From positions 62,001 to 126,000 of the forward strand of contig NZ_JAUSSR010000013.1 of NCBI RefSeq assembly GCF_030812475.1: DNA of 64,000 bases, written 5' to 3'. A program made the position numbers and the translations under genes. The notes beneath the pieces were generated by a model. It searched no databases. It was not told where the DNA came from and worked only from the letters and a program-made list of their open reading frames with translations. How positions within the stretch are numbered: the stretch's first letter is position 1; each line of letters opens with the position of its first letter. This stretch comes from Pseudomonas lini. Lineage in GTDB: Bacteria; Pseudomonadota; Gammaproteobacteria; Pseudomonadales; Pseudomonadaceae. Shown here piece after piece: positions 50,184-58,765 of this stretch.

Positions 50184-51098
50184 TCAGACACTGGCCCCCT
50201 GAACCACCACCACCACCCGCCGCTCCAGATTCAACGCCAGCACACTGATCAGCACAATCGCCGACCCCATGAACACCATCAACGTGGGCTGCTCTGCCAA
50301 CGCAAAAGAAGCGATCCCCATGGCAGTGGGTGGTATCAGGTACAGCGTCATCGTCGCCCGGCTCAAATCCACATGCGCCAACACATACGCCCAGGCCAGG
50401 TACGCCAGGGCGCTCGGAAACACGCCCAGCCCGATCACCGCCACTTGCACATCGATCGGCGCTGCGGCCACCTGGCTTGCCAGACCAGGTAAATAGACCA
50501 ACAGCAACAGCGTCCCGAACCAAACCGTGTAACACACCAGCGTCAACCCGTCGTAGCGCCGGGCATGCTGTTTCTGCAGCGCAAAGTAAAAGCTCCAGGA
50601 CAACGCCGCCAGCAGAATCAGCAAGCCGTGGCTGTTGATGCTGCCCAGACCGTGATCGCCAGCCACCACAATCAACACGCCGAGCAATCCCAGGACAACA
50701 CAGCCCCAGCGCCAGGCAGTCACCCGGTCCTTGAACACGAAGCGCGCCAGCAGTGTGCTGAACAGCGGCGTGGATTGCGCCAACACGCTGGACGCTCCAG
50801 CGCTGACGCCCTGCTGGCCAAAATTCAACGCCACGTGGTGCAGGCTGACCGCAAAGAAACCCAGGGCCAGCAGCAGCGGCAGATCGCCTAGGCTCGGCAG
50901 GCGGATACCGCGGATCAGGGCGACGACGCCCATGAATGCCGAGGCCAGCAGAAACCGCAGCAACGCCAGATGGCCCGGATCATAGGCTTGTAAACCGAGG
51001 TGAATACCGGTCGGGGAATAGCCCCAGCAGGCGACGACGAATGCCATCGCCAGCACGATCTTGACGGGGGAGGGGGAGACAGCGGTGAGCGCTTGCAT
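50184..51098 (-). CDS. DMT superfamily (EamA) transporter
   Basis: The 304-residue inner-membrane protein starts at the ATG at 51098 (MQALTAVSPSPVKIV). Ten membrane segments are visible in two EamA repeats: VVACWGYSPTGIHLGLQAYD with LALLRFLLASAFMGVVALI, and LLILLAALSWSFYFALQKQH with SALAYLAWAYVLAHVDLSRA. The loop ARFVFKDRVTAWRWGCVVLG is typical of the family, which exports metabolites or amino acids. It is divergent from a LysR gene 96 bases away, the usual sign of a regulator-exporter pair. Substrate unknown. Confidence 0.91.
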   Translation of the reverse strand: MQALTAVSPSPVKIVLAMAFVVACWGYSPTGIHLGLQAYDPGHLALLRFLLASAFMGVVALIRGIRLPSLGDLPLLLALGFFAVSLHHVALNFGQQGVSAGASSVLAQSTPLFSTLLARFVFKDRVTAWRWGCVVLGLLGVLIVVAGDHGLGSINSHGLLILLAALSWSFYFALQKQHARRYDGLTLVCYTVWFGTLLLLVYLPGLASQVAAAPIDVQVAVIGLGVFPSALAYLAWAYVLAHVDLSRATMTLYLIPPTAMGIASFALAEQPTLMVFMGSAIVLISVLALNLERRVVVVVQGASV

Positions 51099-51194
51099 GG
51101 TCGGATACCTGTGGGCCTGTGCACCGAGTATCGGAATTCGAACCATTCACTACAACTGACTTATACTGCGTTAACCGTTCACTTTGGGTGATGT

Positions 51195-52058
51195 ATGGAG
51201 CTGGCGCAGATTCGCATGTTCAAGACCGTCGCCGACGTCGGCAGCATTGCCCGCGCCGCCGAGTTGTTGCATTGCGTGCCGTCGAATATCACGGCACGGA
51301 TCAAGGCGCTGGAGGCGGAGTTGGGGGTCGCGCTGTTCCTGCGCGAGGGCCGGGGATTGCAGATCAGCCCGTCGGGGCAGACCTTCCTCGCCTATGCCGC
51401 AAAGATGCTTGCGCTCGCGGCGGAGGCCAAGCGCGCGCTCGATCCCGCCGCGGAGCCGTCCGGTCCGTTGCGCATCGGCGCCATCGAGTCCTCGGCCACG
51501 GGGCGCTTGCCGCGCTTGCTGGCCAAGTTCCACAAGCGGTTCCCCAAAGTGGCCCTGGAACTGACCACGGGCCCCTGGAGCCAACTGCTCGATGACACCT
51601 TCAACCACCGGCTCGACGGCGCGATAGTCGCGGTGGATGTCGAACGCTTGCAACTCAAGCGCACGCCGATGTACCGCGAGGAGCTGCTGTTGATTGCCTC
51701 GACGTCCCTGGGGCCGGTGCGAGATATCGCCGATTTGCAGGACAAGACCGTGTTCATGTGGCCACAGGGTTGCCCCTATCGGGCGGCGCTGGAGCATTGG
51801 TTGTTGCGCCAGGGGCAGGCGTTGCCGATTGTCAGCCTGGCCAGTTACGGCGCGATCGTCGGCTGCGTCAGCGCCGGGGCCGGTGTGGCGCTGGTGCCGA
51901 AAGGGGTTTTCGACCAGTTCGCCAAAGGCGCCGGTTGCGCGGGCTATGAATTCCCCGACCTGACGGCCATCGACAACCTGTTCTACTGGCATGAAAACGC
52001 CGGGGTTCACCCGGCGCGCGAGGCGTTTGTGGCGATGTTGCGCGAAGAGTTCGCCTGA
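51195..52058 (+). CDS. LysR family transcriptional regulator
   Basis: The 287-residue regulator has an N-terminal winged helix (MELAQIRMFKTVADVGSIAR with AAELLHCVPSNITARIKALE) and a periplasmic-binding-like effector domain from about residue 90 (GPLRIGAIESSATGRLPRLL). CVPSNITARI replaces the commoner S-Q-x-A-V-S-x-x-I, with SNIT still in recognition-helix position. The PBP domain ends ASYGAIVGCVSAGAGVALVP. It is divergent from the EamA exporter, with a TATACT at 51162-51167 as a possible -10 box for this gene, and probably controls the exporter. Confidence 0.92.
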   Translation: MELAQIRMFKTVADVGSIARAAELLHCVPSNITARIKALEAELGVALFLREGRGLQISPSGQTFLAYAAKMLALAAEAKRALDPAAEPSGPLRIGAIESSATGRLPRLLAKFHKRFPKVALELTTGPWSQLLDDTFNHRLDGAIVAVDVERLQLKRTPMYREELLLIASTSLGPVRDIADLQDKTVFMWPQGCPYRAALEHWLLRQGQALPIVSLASYGAIVGCVSAGAGVALVPKGVFDQFAKGAGCAGYEFPDLTAIDNLFYWHENAGVHPAREAFVAMLREEFA

Positions 52059-52063
52059 CCCCC

Positions 52064-52167
52064 TGTGGGAGCGGGCTTGCTCGCGAAGGCGGTATATCAG
52101 GCAGAGTTGATGTCGACTGACACACCGCCTTCTCGAGCAAGCCGAATCGTTGCACGCCGCTCCCACA
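52064..52167. repeat. REP pair with an interrupted right element
   Basis: TGTGGGAGCGGGCTTGCTCG on the left; the right element has an inserted GAATCGTTGCACGC-like stretch before GCTCCCACA. Confidence 0.75.
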
Positions 52168-52173
52168 TGAGCT

Positions 52174-53499
52174 TCAGCGCTCGCTGATATCCCGCATCAA
52201 CAACCCAAAATTCAACTCCACCGCATCCGGAATCGGCACATACACCGTATGCCCATCCCCCGGCGCGACTTCGATCGGTTCACCCCTGATGTTCTGCAAC
52301 TGATGCAGATCGAAGTGGAAGTTGCCCTTGGGCGTCATCAGTTCCATGTGGTCACCCAAGCCGAAACGGTTCTTCACCTTGACTTCGGCCAGCCGGTCGT
52401 GCCGCTCGCCGGTCAATTCGCCGACAAACTGTTGCCGCTCCGACACCGAACTGCCGTGCTGGTAGTTCTGATACTCGTCATGCACATGCCGTCTCAGGAA
52501 ACCTTCGGTGTAGCCACGTTGCGCGAGGGATTCCAGATCCGTCATCAGGTTACGGTCGAAGGCGCGACCGGCCACCGCATCGTCGATGGCCCGGCGGTAC
52601 ACCTGGGTGGTCCGCGCGCAATAGAAGTGGGATTTGGTCCGGCCTTCGATTTTCAGCGAATGTACGCCCATCCGGGTCAGGCGCTCGACATGCTGCACGG
52701 CGCGCAAGTCCTTGGCATTCATGATGTAAGTGCCATGCTCGTCCTCGAAGGCCGGCATCAGTTCATCCGGTCGATTGGCTTCCTGCAACAGGAACACCTG
52801 ATCGGTCGGGGTACCGATGCCCAGGGTCGGTTCGGGCTGGAAGCGCTGGACGATTTCGCCGAGTTGATTTTCCGTGGCCGGCTGTGCCGAATATTTCCAG
52901 CGACAGGCATTGGTGCAGCTGCCCTGATTGGCATCGCGCCTGTTCATGTAGCCGGACAGCAGGCAACGGCCGGAGTAGGCCATGCACAGCGCGCCATGGA
53001 CAAACACCTCCAGCTCCATGGCCGGGACCTGCCCGCGAATTTCGGCGATTTCTTCCAGGGACAGTTCCCGCGACAGGATGATCCGGCTCAGACCTTGTTG
53101 CTGCCAGAACTCGACACTCGCCCAGTTCACCGTGTTGGCCTGCACCGACAGGTGGATCGGCATCTGCGGATAATGCCGGCGCACCAGCATGATCAGGCCC
53201 GGGTCGGACATGATCAGCGCATCCGGCGCCATGGCAATCACCGGCTGCAGATCCTTGAGAAAGGTTTTCAGCTTGGCGTTGTGCGGGGCGATATTCACCA
53301 CCACATAAAAGCGCTTGCCCTGGGCCTGGGCCTCGCGAATGCCGAGGGCGAGGTTGGCGTGATCGAATTCGTTGTTGCGCACTCGCAGGCTGTAGCGCGG
53401 CTGGCCGGCGTACACCGCGTCGGCGCCGTAGGCGAAGGCATAACGCATGTTCTTCAGGGTGCCGGCGGGGGCGAGTAGTTCTGGTGGGATGAGGTTCAT
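52174..53499 (-). CDS. trhP: U32 family tRNA hydroxylation protein TrhP (YegQ)
   Basis: The 441-residue protein matches the U32 'peptidase' member YegQ/TrhP, which makes 5-hydroxyuridine at tRNA position 34 with prephenate. ELLAPAGTLKNMRYAFAYGA and DAVYAGQPRYSLRVRNNEFD open the TIM-like domain; the U32 signature is ELEVFVHGALCMAYSGRCLL; SGYMNRRDANQGSCTNACRW carries Cys residues of the presumed iron-sulfur or zinc site. HSLKIEGRTKSHFYCARTTQ and the C-terminal small domain (VKNRFGLGDHMELMTPKG) follow. Function is from family knowledge; no peptidase role is implied. Confidence 0.92.
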   Translation of the reverse strand: MNLIPPELLAPAGTLKNMRYAFAYGADAVYAGQPRYSLRVRNNEFDHANLALGIREAQAQGKRFYVVVNIAPHNAKLKTFLKDLQPVIAMAPDALIMSDPGLIMLVRRHYPQMPIHLSVQANTVNWASVEFWQQQGLSRIILSRELSLEEIAEIRGQVPAMELEVFVHGALCMAYSGRCLLSGYMNRRDANQGSCTNACRWKYSAQPATENQLGEIVQRFQPEPTLGIGTPTDQVFLLQEANRPDELMPAFEDEHGTYIMNAKDLRAVQHVERLTRMGVHSLKIEGRTKSHFYCARTTQVYRRAIDDAVAGRAFDRNLMTDLESLAQRGYTEGFLRRHVHDEYQNYQHGSSVSERQQFVGELTGERHDRLAEVKVKNRFGLGDHMELMTPKGNFHFDLHQLQNIRGEPIEVAPGDGHTVYVPIPDAVELNFGLLMRDISER

Positions 53500-53674
53500 T
53501 GACGAGTCGATCGCAAAAGCCGACGAGGGTAATCGGCTTGCCCGCGGGTTTCATTGATCTGGATCTATGCTTGATGAACAAACGGATGGCACTCGCGCGA
53601 ACCGTGGCGGACTAAGCATCAGGACGGCTCTTGAGTGCAAGAGCAGGCACCTTGCGGACTGACATGGATCGGAC

Positions 53675-54736
53675 ATGAACGAAGAGAAATTGCAAAACAA
53701 GTCACTGGCGGTCTTGCTGGGACTGGTGACCATCGCTTTCATCTGGATCCTGCTGCCATTCTACGGAGCGGTGTTCTGGGCGGTGATCCTGGGCATTGTC
53801 TTTGCCCCGCTGCAGCATCGACTGCAACTGAAGTTTGGCTGGCAACGCAACCTGACATCCCTATGCACCTTGAGCATCTGCCTGGTGATTGCGATCCTGC
53901 CAGTGATCATCGTCGGTACCTTGCTGATCCAGGAAGGCGCGACCTTCTATAAAACCATTGAGAGCGGCGAACTGGACATCGGCAAGTATCTGGCGCAGTT
54001 CAAACACAGCCTGCCGCCGTATTTCCAGAACCTGCTCGATCGATTCGGCCTGGGTAATTTGAACGGATTGCGCGATAAGATCGTCAAGAGTTCGATGCAG
54101 GGCGGACAGGTGCTGGCCAGCCAGGCATTCAGTTTCGGCCAGGGTACGTTCGAATTCATCGTCAGCTTTTTCATCATGCTGTATCTGTTGTTCTTCTTCC
54201 TGCGCGACGGCTCCGAGCTGGCACGCAAGGTCCGCGCCGCCGTACCGCTGGAAGACAACCAGAAGCGTCGTTTGCAGCTCAAGTTCAACCGCGTGGTACG
54301 GGCCACGATCAAGGGCAACCTGCTGGTGGCGATCACCCAGGGCGCGTTGGGCGGGGCGATTTTCTGGTTTCTGGACATCCCGAGCGCGTTGCTCTGGGCG
54401 GTGCTGATGGGGTTTTTGTCGCTGTTGCCGGCAGTGGGCGCCGGCATCGTCTGGGCACCGGTGGCCCTGTACTTCCTGCTCAGCGGGGCGATCTGGCAGG
54501 GCACGGTACTGGCGTTGTTCGGGGTCTTCGTGATCGGCCTGGTGGATAATGTGATGCGACCGATCATGGTCGGCAAGGACACCAAGATGCCGGATTACAT
54601 GATCCTGATTTCCACCCTGGGTGGCCTGGCGGTCTTCGGGCTCAACGGTTTTGTCATCGGGCCACTGATCGCCGCGCTGTTCATGTCGAGCTGGGGCATT
54701 TTCATCGAAACCAAGCCGCGGGTGCAGCTGCCTTAA
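53675..54736 (+). CDS. AI-2E family transporter (PerM-like)
   Basis: The 353-residue inner-membrane protein has about eight segments in the pattern of the AI-2E/PerM family: two N-terminal pairs (LLGLVTIAFIWILLPFYGAV, LCTLSICLVIAILPVIIVG), a large polar loop (about 95-150), then FEFIVSFFIMLYLLFFFLRD and the conserved C-terminal block LLPAVGAGIVWAPVALYFLL, VIGLVDNVMRPIMVGKDTKM and LGGLAVFGLNGFVIGPLIAA. The D-N-x-x-R-P motif is the family mark. Members export autoinducer-2 or act as Na+/H+ antiporters; which applies here is unknown. Its 3' end overlaps a small convergent gene by four bases. Confidence 0.92.
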   Translation: MNEEKLQNKSLAVLLGLVTIAFIWILLPFYGAVFWAVILGIVFAPLQHRLQLKFGWQRNLTSLCTLSICLVIAILPVIIVGTLLIQEGATFYKTIESGELDIGKYLAQFKHSLPPYFQNLLDRFGLGNLNGLRDKIVKSSMQGGQVLASQAFSFGQGTFEFIVSFFIMLYLLFFFLRDGSELARKVRAAVPLEDNQKRRLQLKFNRVVRATIKGNLLVAITQGALGGAIFWFLDIPSALLWAVLMGFLSLLPAVGAGIVWAPVALYFLLSGAIWQGTVLALFGVFVIGLVDNVMRPIMVGKDTKMPDYMILISTLGGLAVFGLNGFVIGPLIAALFMSSWGIFIETKPRVQLP

Positions 54737-54915
54737 GCGCTGAGCTGACCCTGGCCGATCTGTTGCGACAGTGCCTGGGCGTCCGGCAACGAAGTCAGCG
54801 GGCCGCTGATCGGTTCGCCGTCCAGCACCAGATACCAACAGGCGAGCAAGCCCAGCGCTCTGAGCGGTGCGGGAACGGCGCTGCCGATAACGGACATGAT
54901 CTGAACCTGTGACAT
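54733..54915 (-). CDS. Small hypothetical protein
   Basis: The 60-residue protein starts at the ATG at 54915 with a strong GGAGGTACTT; a frame extension of five residues would remove this ribosome site. MSQVQIMSVIGSAVPAPLRA and LGLLACWYLVLDGEPISGPL include a weakly hydrophobic centre, then SLPDAQALSQQIGQG. The phrase VLDGEPISGPLTSLPDAQAL looks like a short beta-strand and helix module. I do not recognise it. Convergent with the PerM-like gene. Confidence 0.72.
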   Translation of the reverse strand: MSQVQIMSVIGSAVPAPLRALGLLACWYLVLDGEPISGPLTSLPDAQALSQQIGQGQLSA

Positions 54916-55015
54916 AAGTACCTCCATCAATCTATGGAGCTACCTTACGGACACGACGCTGAAACGGACAATCAACGCTTTCGATAGTGGTCATTGACGC
55001 CAATGAGTCTTGGGT

Positions 55016-55210
55016 TCAGTCGACCACCAGATCCAGCATATGAACCACTTCCCGCTCGTTGAGCAGGCCTTTGCGCACCAGGTTTTCCGCCAGCAGCGAG
55101 AGAAACTTGGCGCTGCGATGGCCTTCCAGGTGCTTGAGTTCGGTCAGTGCGTTGTACACCTTGCTGGAAGTGCACAAGCCGACGATGCGGTGCGGGTTTT
55201 GCGTGGGCAT
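55016..55210 (-). CDS. Small hypothetical helical protein
   Basis: The 64-residue protein starts at the ATG at 55210 with AAGGACG upstream; the frame is open to 55339, but that extension has no ribosome site. MPTQNPHRIVGLCTSSKVYN, ALTELKHLEGHRSAKFLSLL and NLVRKGLLNEREVVHMLDLV are predicted helical, like a small DNA- or protein-binding three-helix bundle. I recall near-identical small proteins in other Pseudomonas but no function. Confidence 0.75.
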   Translation of the reverse strand: MPTQNPHRIVGLCTSSKVYNALTELKHLEGHRSAKFLSLLAENLVRKGLLNEREVVHMLDLVVD

Positions 55211-55613
55211 GAGGTCGTCCTTGTTATTATCAACCTGTAATTTCAGGACAGATCCAGTTTCGGGACCTGACATGACATGAATATGACCGTTTTCCCCAAG
55301 CGGGGGGAAGGGTGGCAAGTCAATCTTGCCAACTTGCACCGCAAAGACTGTCCCGACAGCGACCTTGAGGCGATTTATTCAGACCTGTACCGACAAACGG
55401 CCACAAAAGGAGCCCACTGTCGGGCCTAACACGGTCTGTCTGCCTGTAGGAGCAAGCTTGCTCGCGATGGTCGTTAACGATAACGCGGGCTTTCTGAATA
55501 AACGCGGCGCTCTCGCGTCCATCGCGAGCAAGCTCGCTCCTACATAAACGCGGCGCTCTGGCGTCCATCGTCGGAACGCCGCCCGGAGCAGGCTCGCTCC
55601 TACAGGTAAGGCG
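55211..55613. other. Intergenic region with REP elements
   Basis: About 400 bases; 55445-55605 are REP elements. The part 55260-55440 has no supported gene. Confidence 0.45.
55445..55605. repeat. REP cluster including an insertion variant
   Basis: A regular inverted pair (55445-55545) with spacer GTCGTTAACGATAACGCG, then a variant element (about 55567-55605) carrying the inserted TCGGAACGCCGCCCG segment. Confidence 0.82.
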
Positions 55614-55982
55614 TTACCAACGGCGATAACCGTGGGGAGGGCCGTAGTAGCCGCGCGGAGGGTAGTAACCACGGGGCGGGCCGTAGTAAACCGGCGGCGG
55701 GCCGTAGTACACCGGTTGCTGCACATAGACCGGTGCCGGCTGGTAATAAACCGGAGGCGGTTGCTGCATGTACACCGGTTGTGGCTGCACGTAAACCGGC
55801 TGCTGCACATAAACCGGCCGGTTGCTGTTGATGATGGCCGAACCCACGATCGCCGAGCCGACGATCGCACCGAATACCGCCGGACCCTGCCAACCGTGGC
55901 CGTGACCGCCGCCTGCCTCTGCCTGGCCTGTGATAGCAAAAGCACCGATCAGCAAGGCCACTATGGGGATTTTACGGATCAT
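55614..55982 (-). CDS. Exported Tyr/Pro-rich repeat protein
   Basis: The 122-residue protein starts at the ATG at 55982 with GAGGAA upstream. MIRKIPIVALLIGAFAITGQ with AEA is a signal peptide. A Gly/His patch (GGGHGHGWQG) and a short hydrophobic stretch (AVFGAIVGSAIVGSAIINS) precede a repetitive tail of Pro, Val, Tyr and Gln units (PVYVQQPVYVQPQPVYMQQ) that turns into Tyr-Gly-Pro-Pro units (PVYYGPPPVYYGPPRGYY) and ends HGYRRW. It should be secreted or surface-attached. Similar glycine-zipper-plus-Tyr/Pro proteins occur in Pseudomonas; function unknown. Confidence 0.8.
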   Translation of the reverse strand: MIRKIPIVALLIGAFAITGQAEAGGGHGHGWQGPAVFGAIVGSAIVGSAIINSNRPVYVQQPVYVQPQPVYMQQPPPVYYQPAPVYVQQPVYYGPPPVYYGPPRGYYPPRGYYGPPHGYRRW

Positions 55983-56226
55983 GATAATTCCTCGGCTCTT
56001 CGACCCGGCGCCTGGCTCTGCAATAGACCCAGGGATTGTCGCGGGGATACTTCTAAGACAGCGTTTTTTTGTAAATCAGCACAGCCGTTGGGTAAATTTT
56101 GTGTAAGGTCTGTACCGGCTTTCTTAGCGTCGTACGCTGCCACCGGCAGGTACGCGAACATGATCGATCAGACCGGGTGGAATGGCTAATCCCGTCCATC
56201 CGATAGCGCCATCGAAGGAGATTCAC

Positions 56227-57045
56227 ATGCAGATGAACCCCAACAAAGACACCCAGCTGTGCATGTCCCTTTCCGGGCGCCCTGGAAACTTTGGCTTGCG
56301 ATTCCACAATCATCTGTACGAGCAATTGGGCCTGAATTTCTATTACAAGGCCTTCAGCAGCCAGGACCTGCCCGGTGCCATCGCGGGCATCCGCGCCCTG
56401 GGGATTCGTGGCTGCGGCGTGTCGATGCCGTTCAAGGAGGCCTGCATTGAGCGGGTCGACGAGCTGGACGCCTCGGCCGCGGCCATTCAATCGATCAACA
56501 CCATCGTCAACACTAACGGCCATCTCAAGGCCTACAACACCGACTACATCGCCATCGCCCAGCTACTGGAAACCCACCAGGTGCCCACGGCGTCGACCTT
56601 CGCCCTGCGCGGCAGCGGTGGCATGGCCAAGGCCGTGGCCAGTGCCTTGCGTGATGGCGGCTACGCGAATGGCCTGATCGTCGCCCGTAACGAGCGCGCC
56701 GGGCGTACCCTGGCCGAGTCGCTGGGCTTTGAATGGCAGGCTGAACTCGGCGCGCAGCGTCCGCAGATGTTGATCAATGTCACGCCGATAGGCATGACCG
56801 GCGGGCCGGAAGCCGATCAACTGGCGTTCGACCCTGACGCCATTGCCGCGGCCGAGACGGTGTTCGATGTAGTGGCGATTCCCTCGGAAACACCGCTGAT
56901 CGTGCGCGCTCGCGCTGAAGGCAAGCGGGTGATTACCGGGCTGGAAGTGATTGCGATCCAGGCGCTGGAGCAGTTTGTGCTCTATACCGGTGTGCGGCCG
57001 ACGGTTGAGCAGTTTCAGAAAGCGGTGGAGTTTGCTCGCAGCTGA
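56227..57045 (+). CDS. Shikimate dehydrogenase-like oxidoreductase (AroE-like, non-canonical)
   Basis: The 272 residues start at the ATG at 56227 with GGAG upstream. The fold is that of AroE: the catalytic Lys is in GCGVSMPFKEACIERVD, the Asp in LKAYNTDYIAIAQLL, INTIVNTNG lies between, and the cofactor loop is LRGSGGMAKAVASAL, followed by LIVARNERAGRTLAESLGF. The canonical AroE N-terminal motif with S-x-S, which binds the shikimate carboxylate, is replaced by MSLSGRPGNFGLRFHNHL. This points to a related substrate (AroE-like or quinate-type branch) rather than housekeeping shikimate synthesis. It stands alone. Confidence 0.85.
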   Translation: MQMNPNKDTQLCMSLSGRPGNFGLRFHNHLYEQLGLNFYYKAFSSQDLPGAIAGIRALGIRGCGVSMPFKEACIERVDELDASAAAIQSINTIVNTNGHLKAYNTDYIAIAQLLETHQVPTASTFALRGSGGMAKAVASALRDGGYANGLIVARNERAGRTLAESLGFEWQAELGAQRPQMLINVTPIGMTGGPEADQLAFDPDAIAAAETVFDVVAIPSETPLIVRARAEGKRVITGLEVIAIQALEQFVLYTGVRPTVEQFQKAVEFARS

Positions 57046-57079
57046 GGCCCCAAAAGTTATCTGCTGGCTGTACCGGCCC

Positions 57080-57187
57080 CATCGCGGGCAAGCCCGCTCC
57101 CACAGAGATCTTTGGTGTACGCACCTATTGTGACCGACGCAAAACCTGTGGGAGCGGGCTTGCTCCGGGCGGCGTTCCGACGAAGAT
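57080..57187. repeat. Two REP elements, one an insertion variant
   Basis: CATCGCGGGCAAGCCCGCTC (57080-57105) and TGTGGGAGCGGGCTTGCTCC with the inserted GGGCGGCGTTCCGA segment (57147-57187). Confidence 0.8.
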
Positions 57188-57269
57188 GGCGGTACATCCA
57201 ACAATGCTGTGTCTAGCAGACCGCTTCCCGAGCCGGCGTCGCACCCACAATTTGATCGTTGTTGTCAGG

Positions 57270-57917
57270 CTACTCAAGGCGTGCCAGACGCTCTTCGAGT
57301 GCGGCGATCCGCGCCTCCAGCTCTTCGATTCGCTCGACAGACACGCCGCCGGCAGCACCTCGTTCGACCGGATTGCTGCGCGCCGCCAGAATCACCTCGA
57401 TGTCCGCCGGATCCCCCAGCGCGTGCATGTAGCGGTCTTCACGTTGCCCCGCCTGGCGTGGAATCAGCAGTGCCAGACCGCGGGCAATCAAGCGTTCCAG
57501 CTGATGCACCACCTGCTCGGTGTCCTCGAATTCATGCATGCGGCCGCTGCGGGTCAGCAGTTCGTTGACCGTTTGCGGGCCGCGCAGGAACAGCAAGCCG
57601 GTCAGGATGACCTGGGCCGGCACCAGTTCCAGCGCCTTGTCGACCCGGTGCTCCCAGCGATCGGCCCGGCTGCCCATCACCAGTCGGGTAAAACCGCGGC
57701 CTTCAAGGGCGCGCAGGCTCTGGCCGACCTGGCCCTGGGTGAGGTTCATCACCGGCTCACGGCTGGTTTTCTGGTTGCAGGCGATCACCAGGGCATTGAG
57801 GGTCAGCGGATAGGTTTCCGGGCTGGTGGCCTGTTTCTCTATCAGCGAACCCAGGATGCGGATTTCCGTGCTGTTGAGGCGCGGCTCGTCGATAGTGGTT
57901 TCTTGCTCAGTGCTCAT
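57270..57917 (-). CDS. YceH family protein (DUF480)
   Basis: The 215-residue protein starts at the ATG at 57917 (MSTEQETTIDEPRLNSTEIR); an in-frame extension to 57944 is rejected. Two winged-helix domains are visible: ILGSLIEKQATSPETYPLTL with NALVIACNQKTSREPVMNLT, then LTGLLFLRGPQTVNELLTRS with HEFEDTEQVVHQLERL. A C-terminal coiled coil (RIEELEARIAALEERLARLE) ends it. DUF480/YceH proteins have tandem winged helices suited to DNA binding, but no target is known. Convergent with the AroE-like gene. Confidence 0.93.
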   Translation of the reverse strand: MSTEQETTIDEPRLNSTEIRILGSLIEKQATSPETYPLTLNALVIACNQKTSREPVMNLTQGQVGQSLRALEGRGFTRLVMGSRADRWEHRVDKALELVPAQVILTGLLFLRGPQTVNELLTRSGRMHEFEDTEQVVHQLERLIARGLALLIPRQAGQREDRYMHALGDPADIEVILAARSNPVERGAAGGVSVERIEELEARIAALEERLARLE

Positions 57918-58055
57918 CGCGCTTTCCCTATGCAGTCGAAGCATGCAGTCGAAGGCGCCTAGCGTAATCCTTGCTGAACAAAAGACAAGTCGCAGGAGCG
58001 TCGCGCATGGCTATAATCGGCCCACATTTACCTCCTGTCACAACACGAGACTGCC

Positions 58056-58565
58056 ATGACTATTTCCCTGTACGACGCTTCCATTCCGGTATTCACGCAA
58101 ATGCTCAACGCCCTGAGCGATGTGCTGAACAAGGCCGAAGCCCACGCCACCGCGAAAAACATCGATCCAAACGCGTTGTTGCAAGCCCGTCTGTATCCGG
58201 ACATGTTCCCGCTGGTACGCCAGGTGCAGATCGCCGTTGATTTCGCCAAAGGCGTTTCCTCGCGCCTGGCCGAGATCGAAGTGCCGAAGTACGACGACAC
58301 CGAAACCACCTTCGCCGAACTGCAAGCGCTGATCGCCAAGGTCCTGGCCTACATAGGCGAGATCAAGCCCGAGCAGATCGTCGGCAAGGAAGGCATCGAG
58401 ATCGTCACCCGTCCAGGCACGCCTAAAGAGAAGCGCTTCACCGGCCAGGCTTACCTGCTGAGTTACGGCCTGCCGCAATTCTTCTTCCACGTCACCACCA
58501 CCTACGCCTTGTTGCGTCACAACGGTGTGGAAGTGGGCAAGCGCGACTACATGGGCGCGTTCTAA
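58056..58565 (+). CDS. DUF1993 family protein
   Basis: The 169-residue cytosolic protein starts at the ATG at 58056. SLYDASIPVFTQMLNALSDV, LLQARLYPDMFPLVRQVQIA, VDFAKGVSSRLA and the C-terminal FTGQAYLLSYGLPQFFFHVT with TTYALLRHNGVEVGKRDYMG are the DUF1993 hallmarks. The family has a DinB-like four-helix bundle and no established function. It is followed by tandem REP elements. Confidence 0.92.
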   Translation: MTISLYDASIPVFTQMLNALSDVLNKAEAHATAKNIDPNALLQARLYPDMFPLVRQVQIAVDFAKGVSSRLAEIEVPKYDDTETTFAELQALIAKVLAYIGEIKPEQIVGKEGIEIVTRPGTPKEKRFTGQAYLLSYGLPQFFFHVTTTYALLRHNGVEVGKRDYMGAF

Positions 58566-58569
58566 ACCC

Positions 58570-58736
58570 CGTAGGAGCAAGCTTGCTCGCGATGGTCGTT
58601 AACGATAACGCGTGCTTGCGGAATAAACGCTGCGCTTGTAGGAGCAAGCTTGCTCGCGATGGTCGTTAACGATAACGCGTGTTTACGGGGTAAACGCAGC
58701 GTTCTTGAGTCCATCGCGAGCAAGCTCGCTCCTACA
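58570..58736. repeat. Tandem REP array with conserved spacer
   Basis: Two head-to-tail elements (58570 and about 58638; GTAGGAGCAAGCTTGCTCGC) each followed by GATGGTCGTTAACGATAACG, then an inverted element ending at 58736. The unit of about 68 bases is duplicated with few changes. Confidence 0.85.
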
Positions 58737-58765
58737 ATTTCTTTAGCCAGGCTCCTAAGCGGGTG

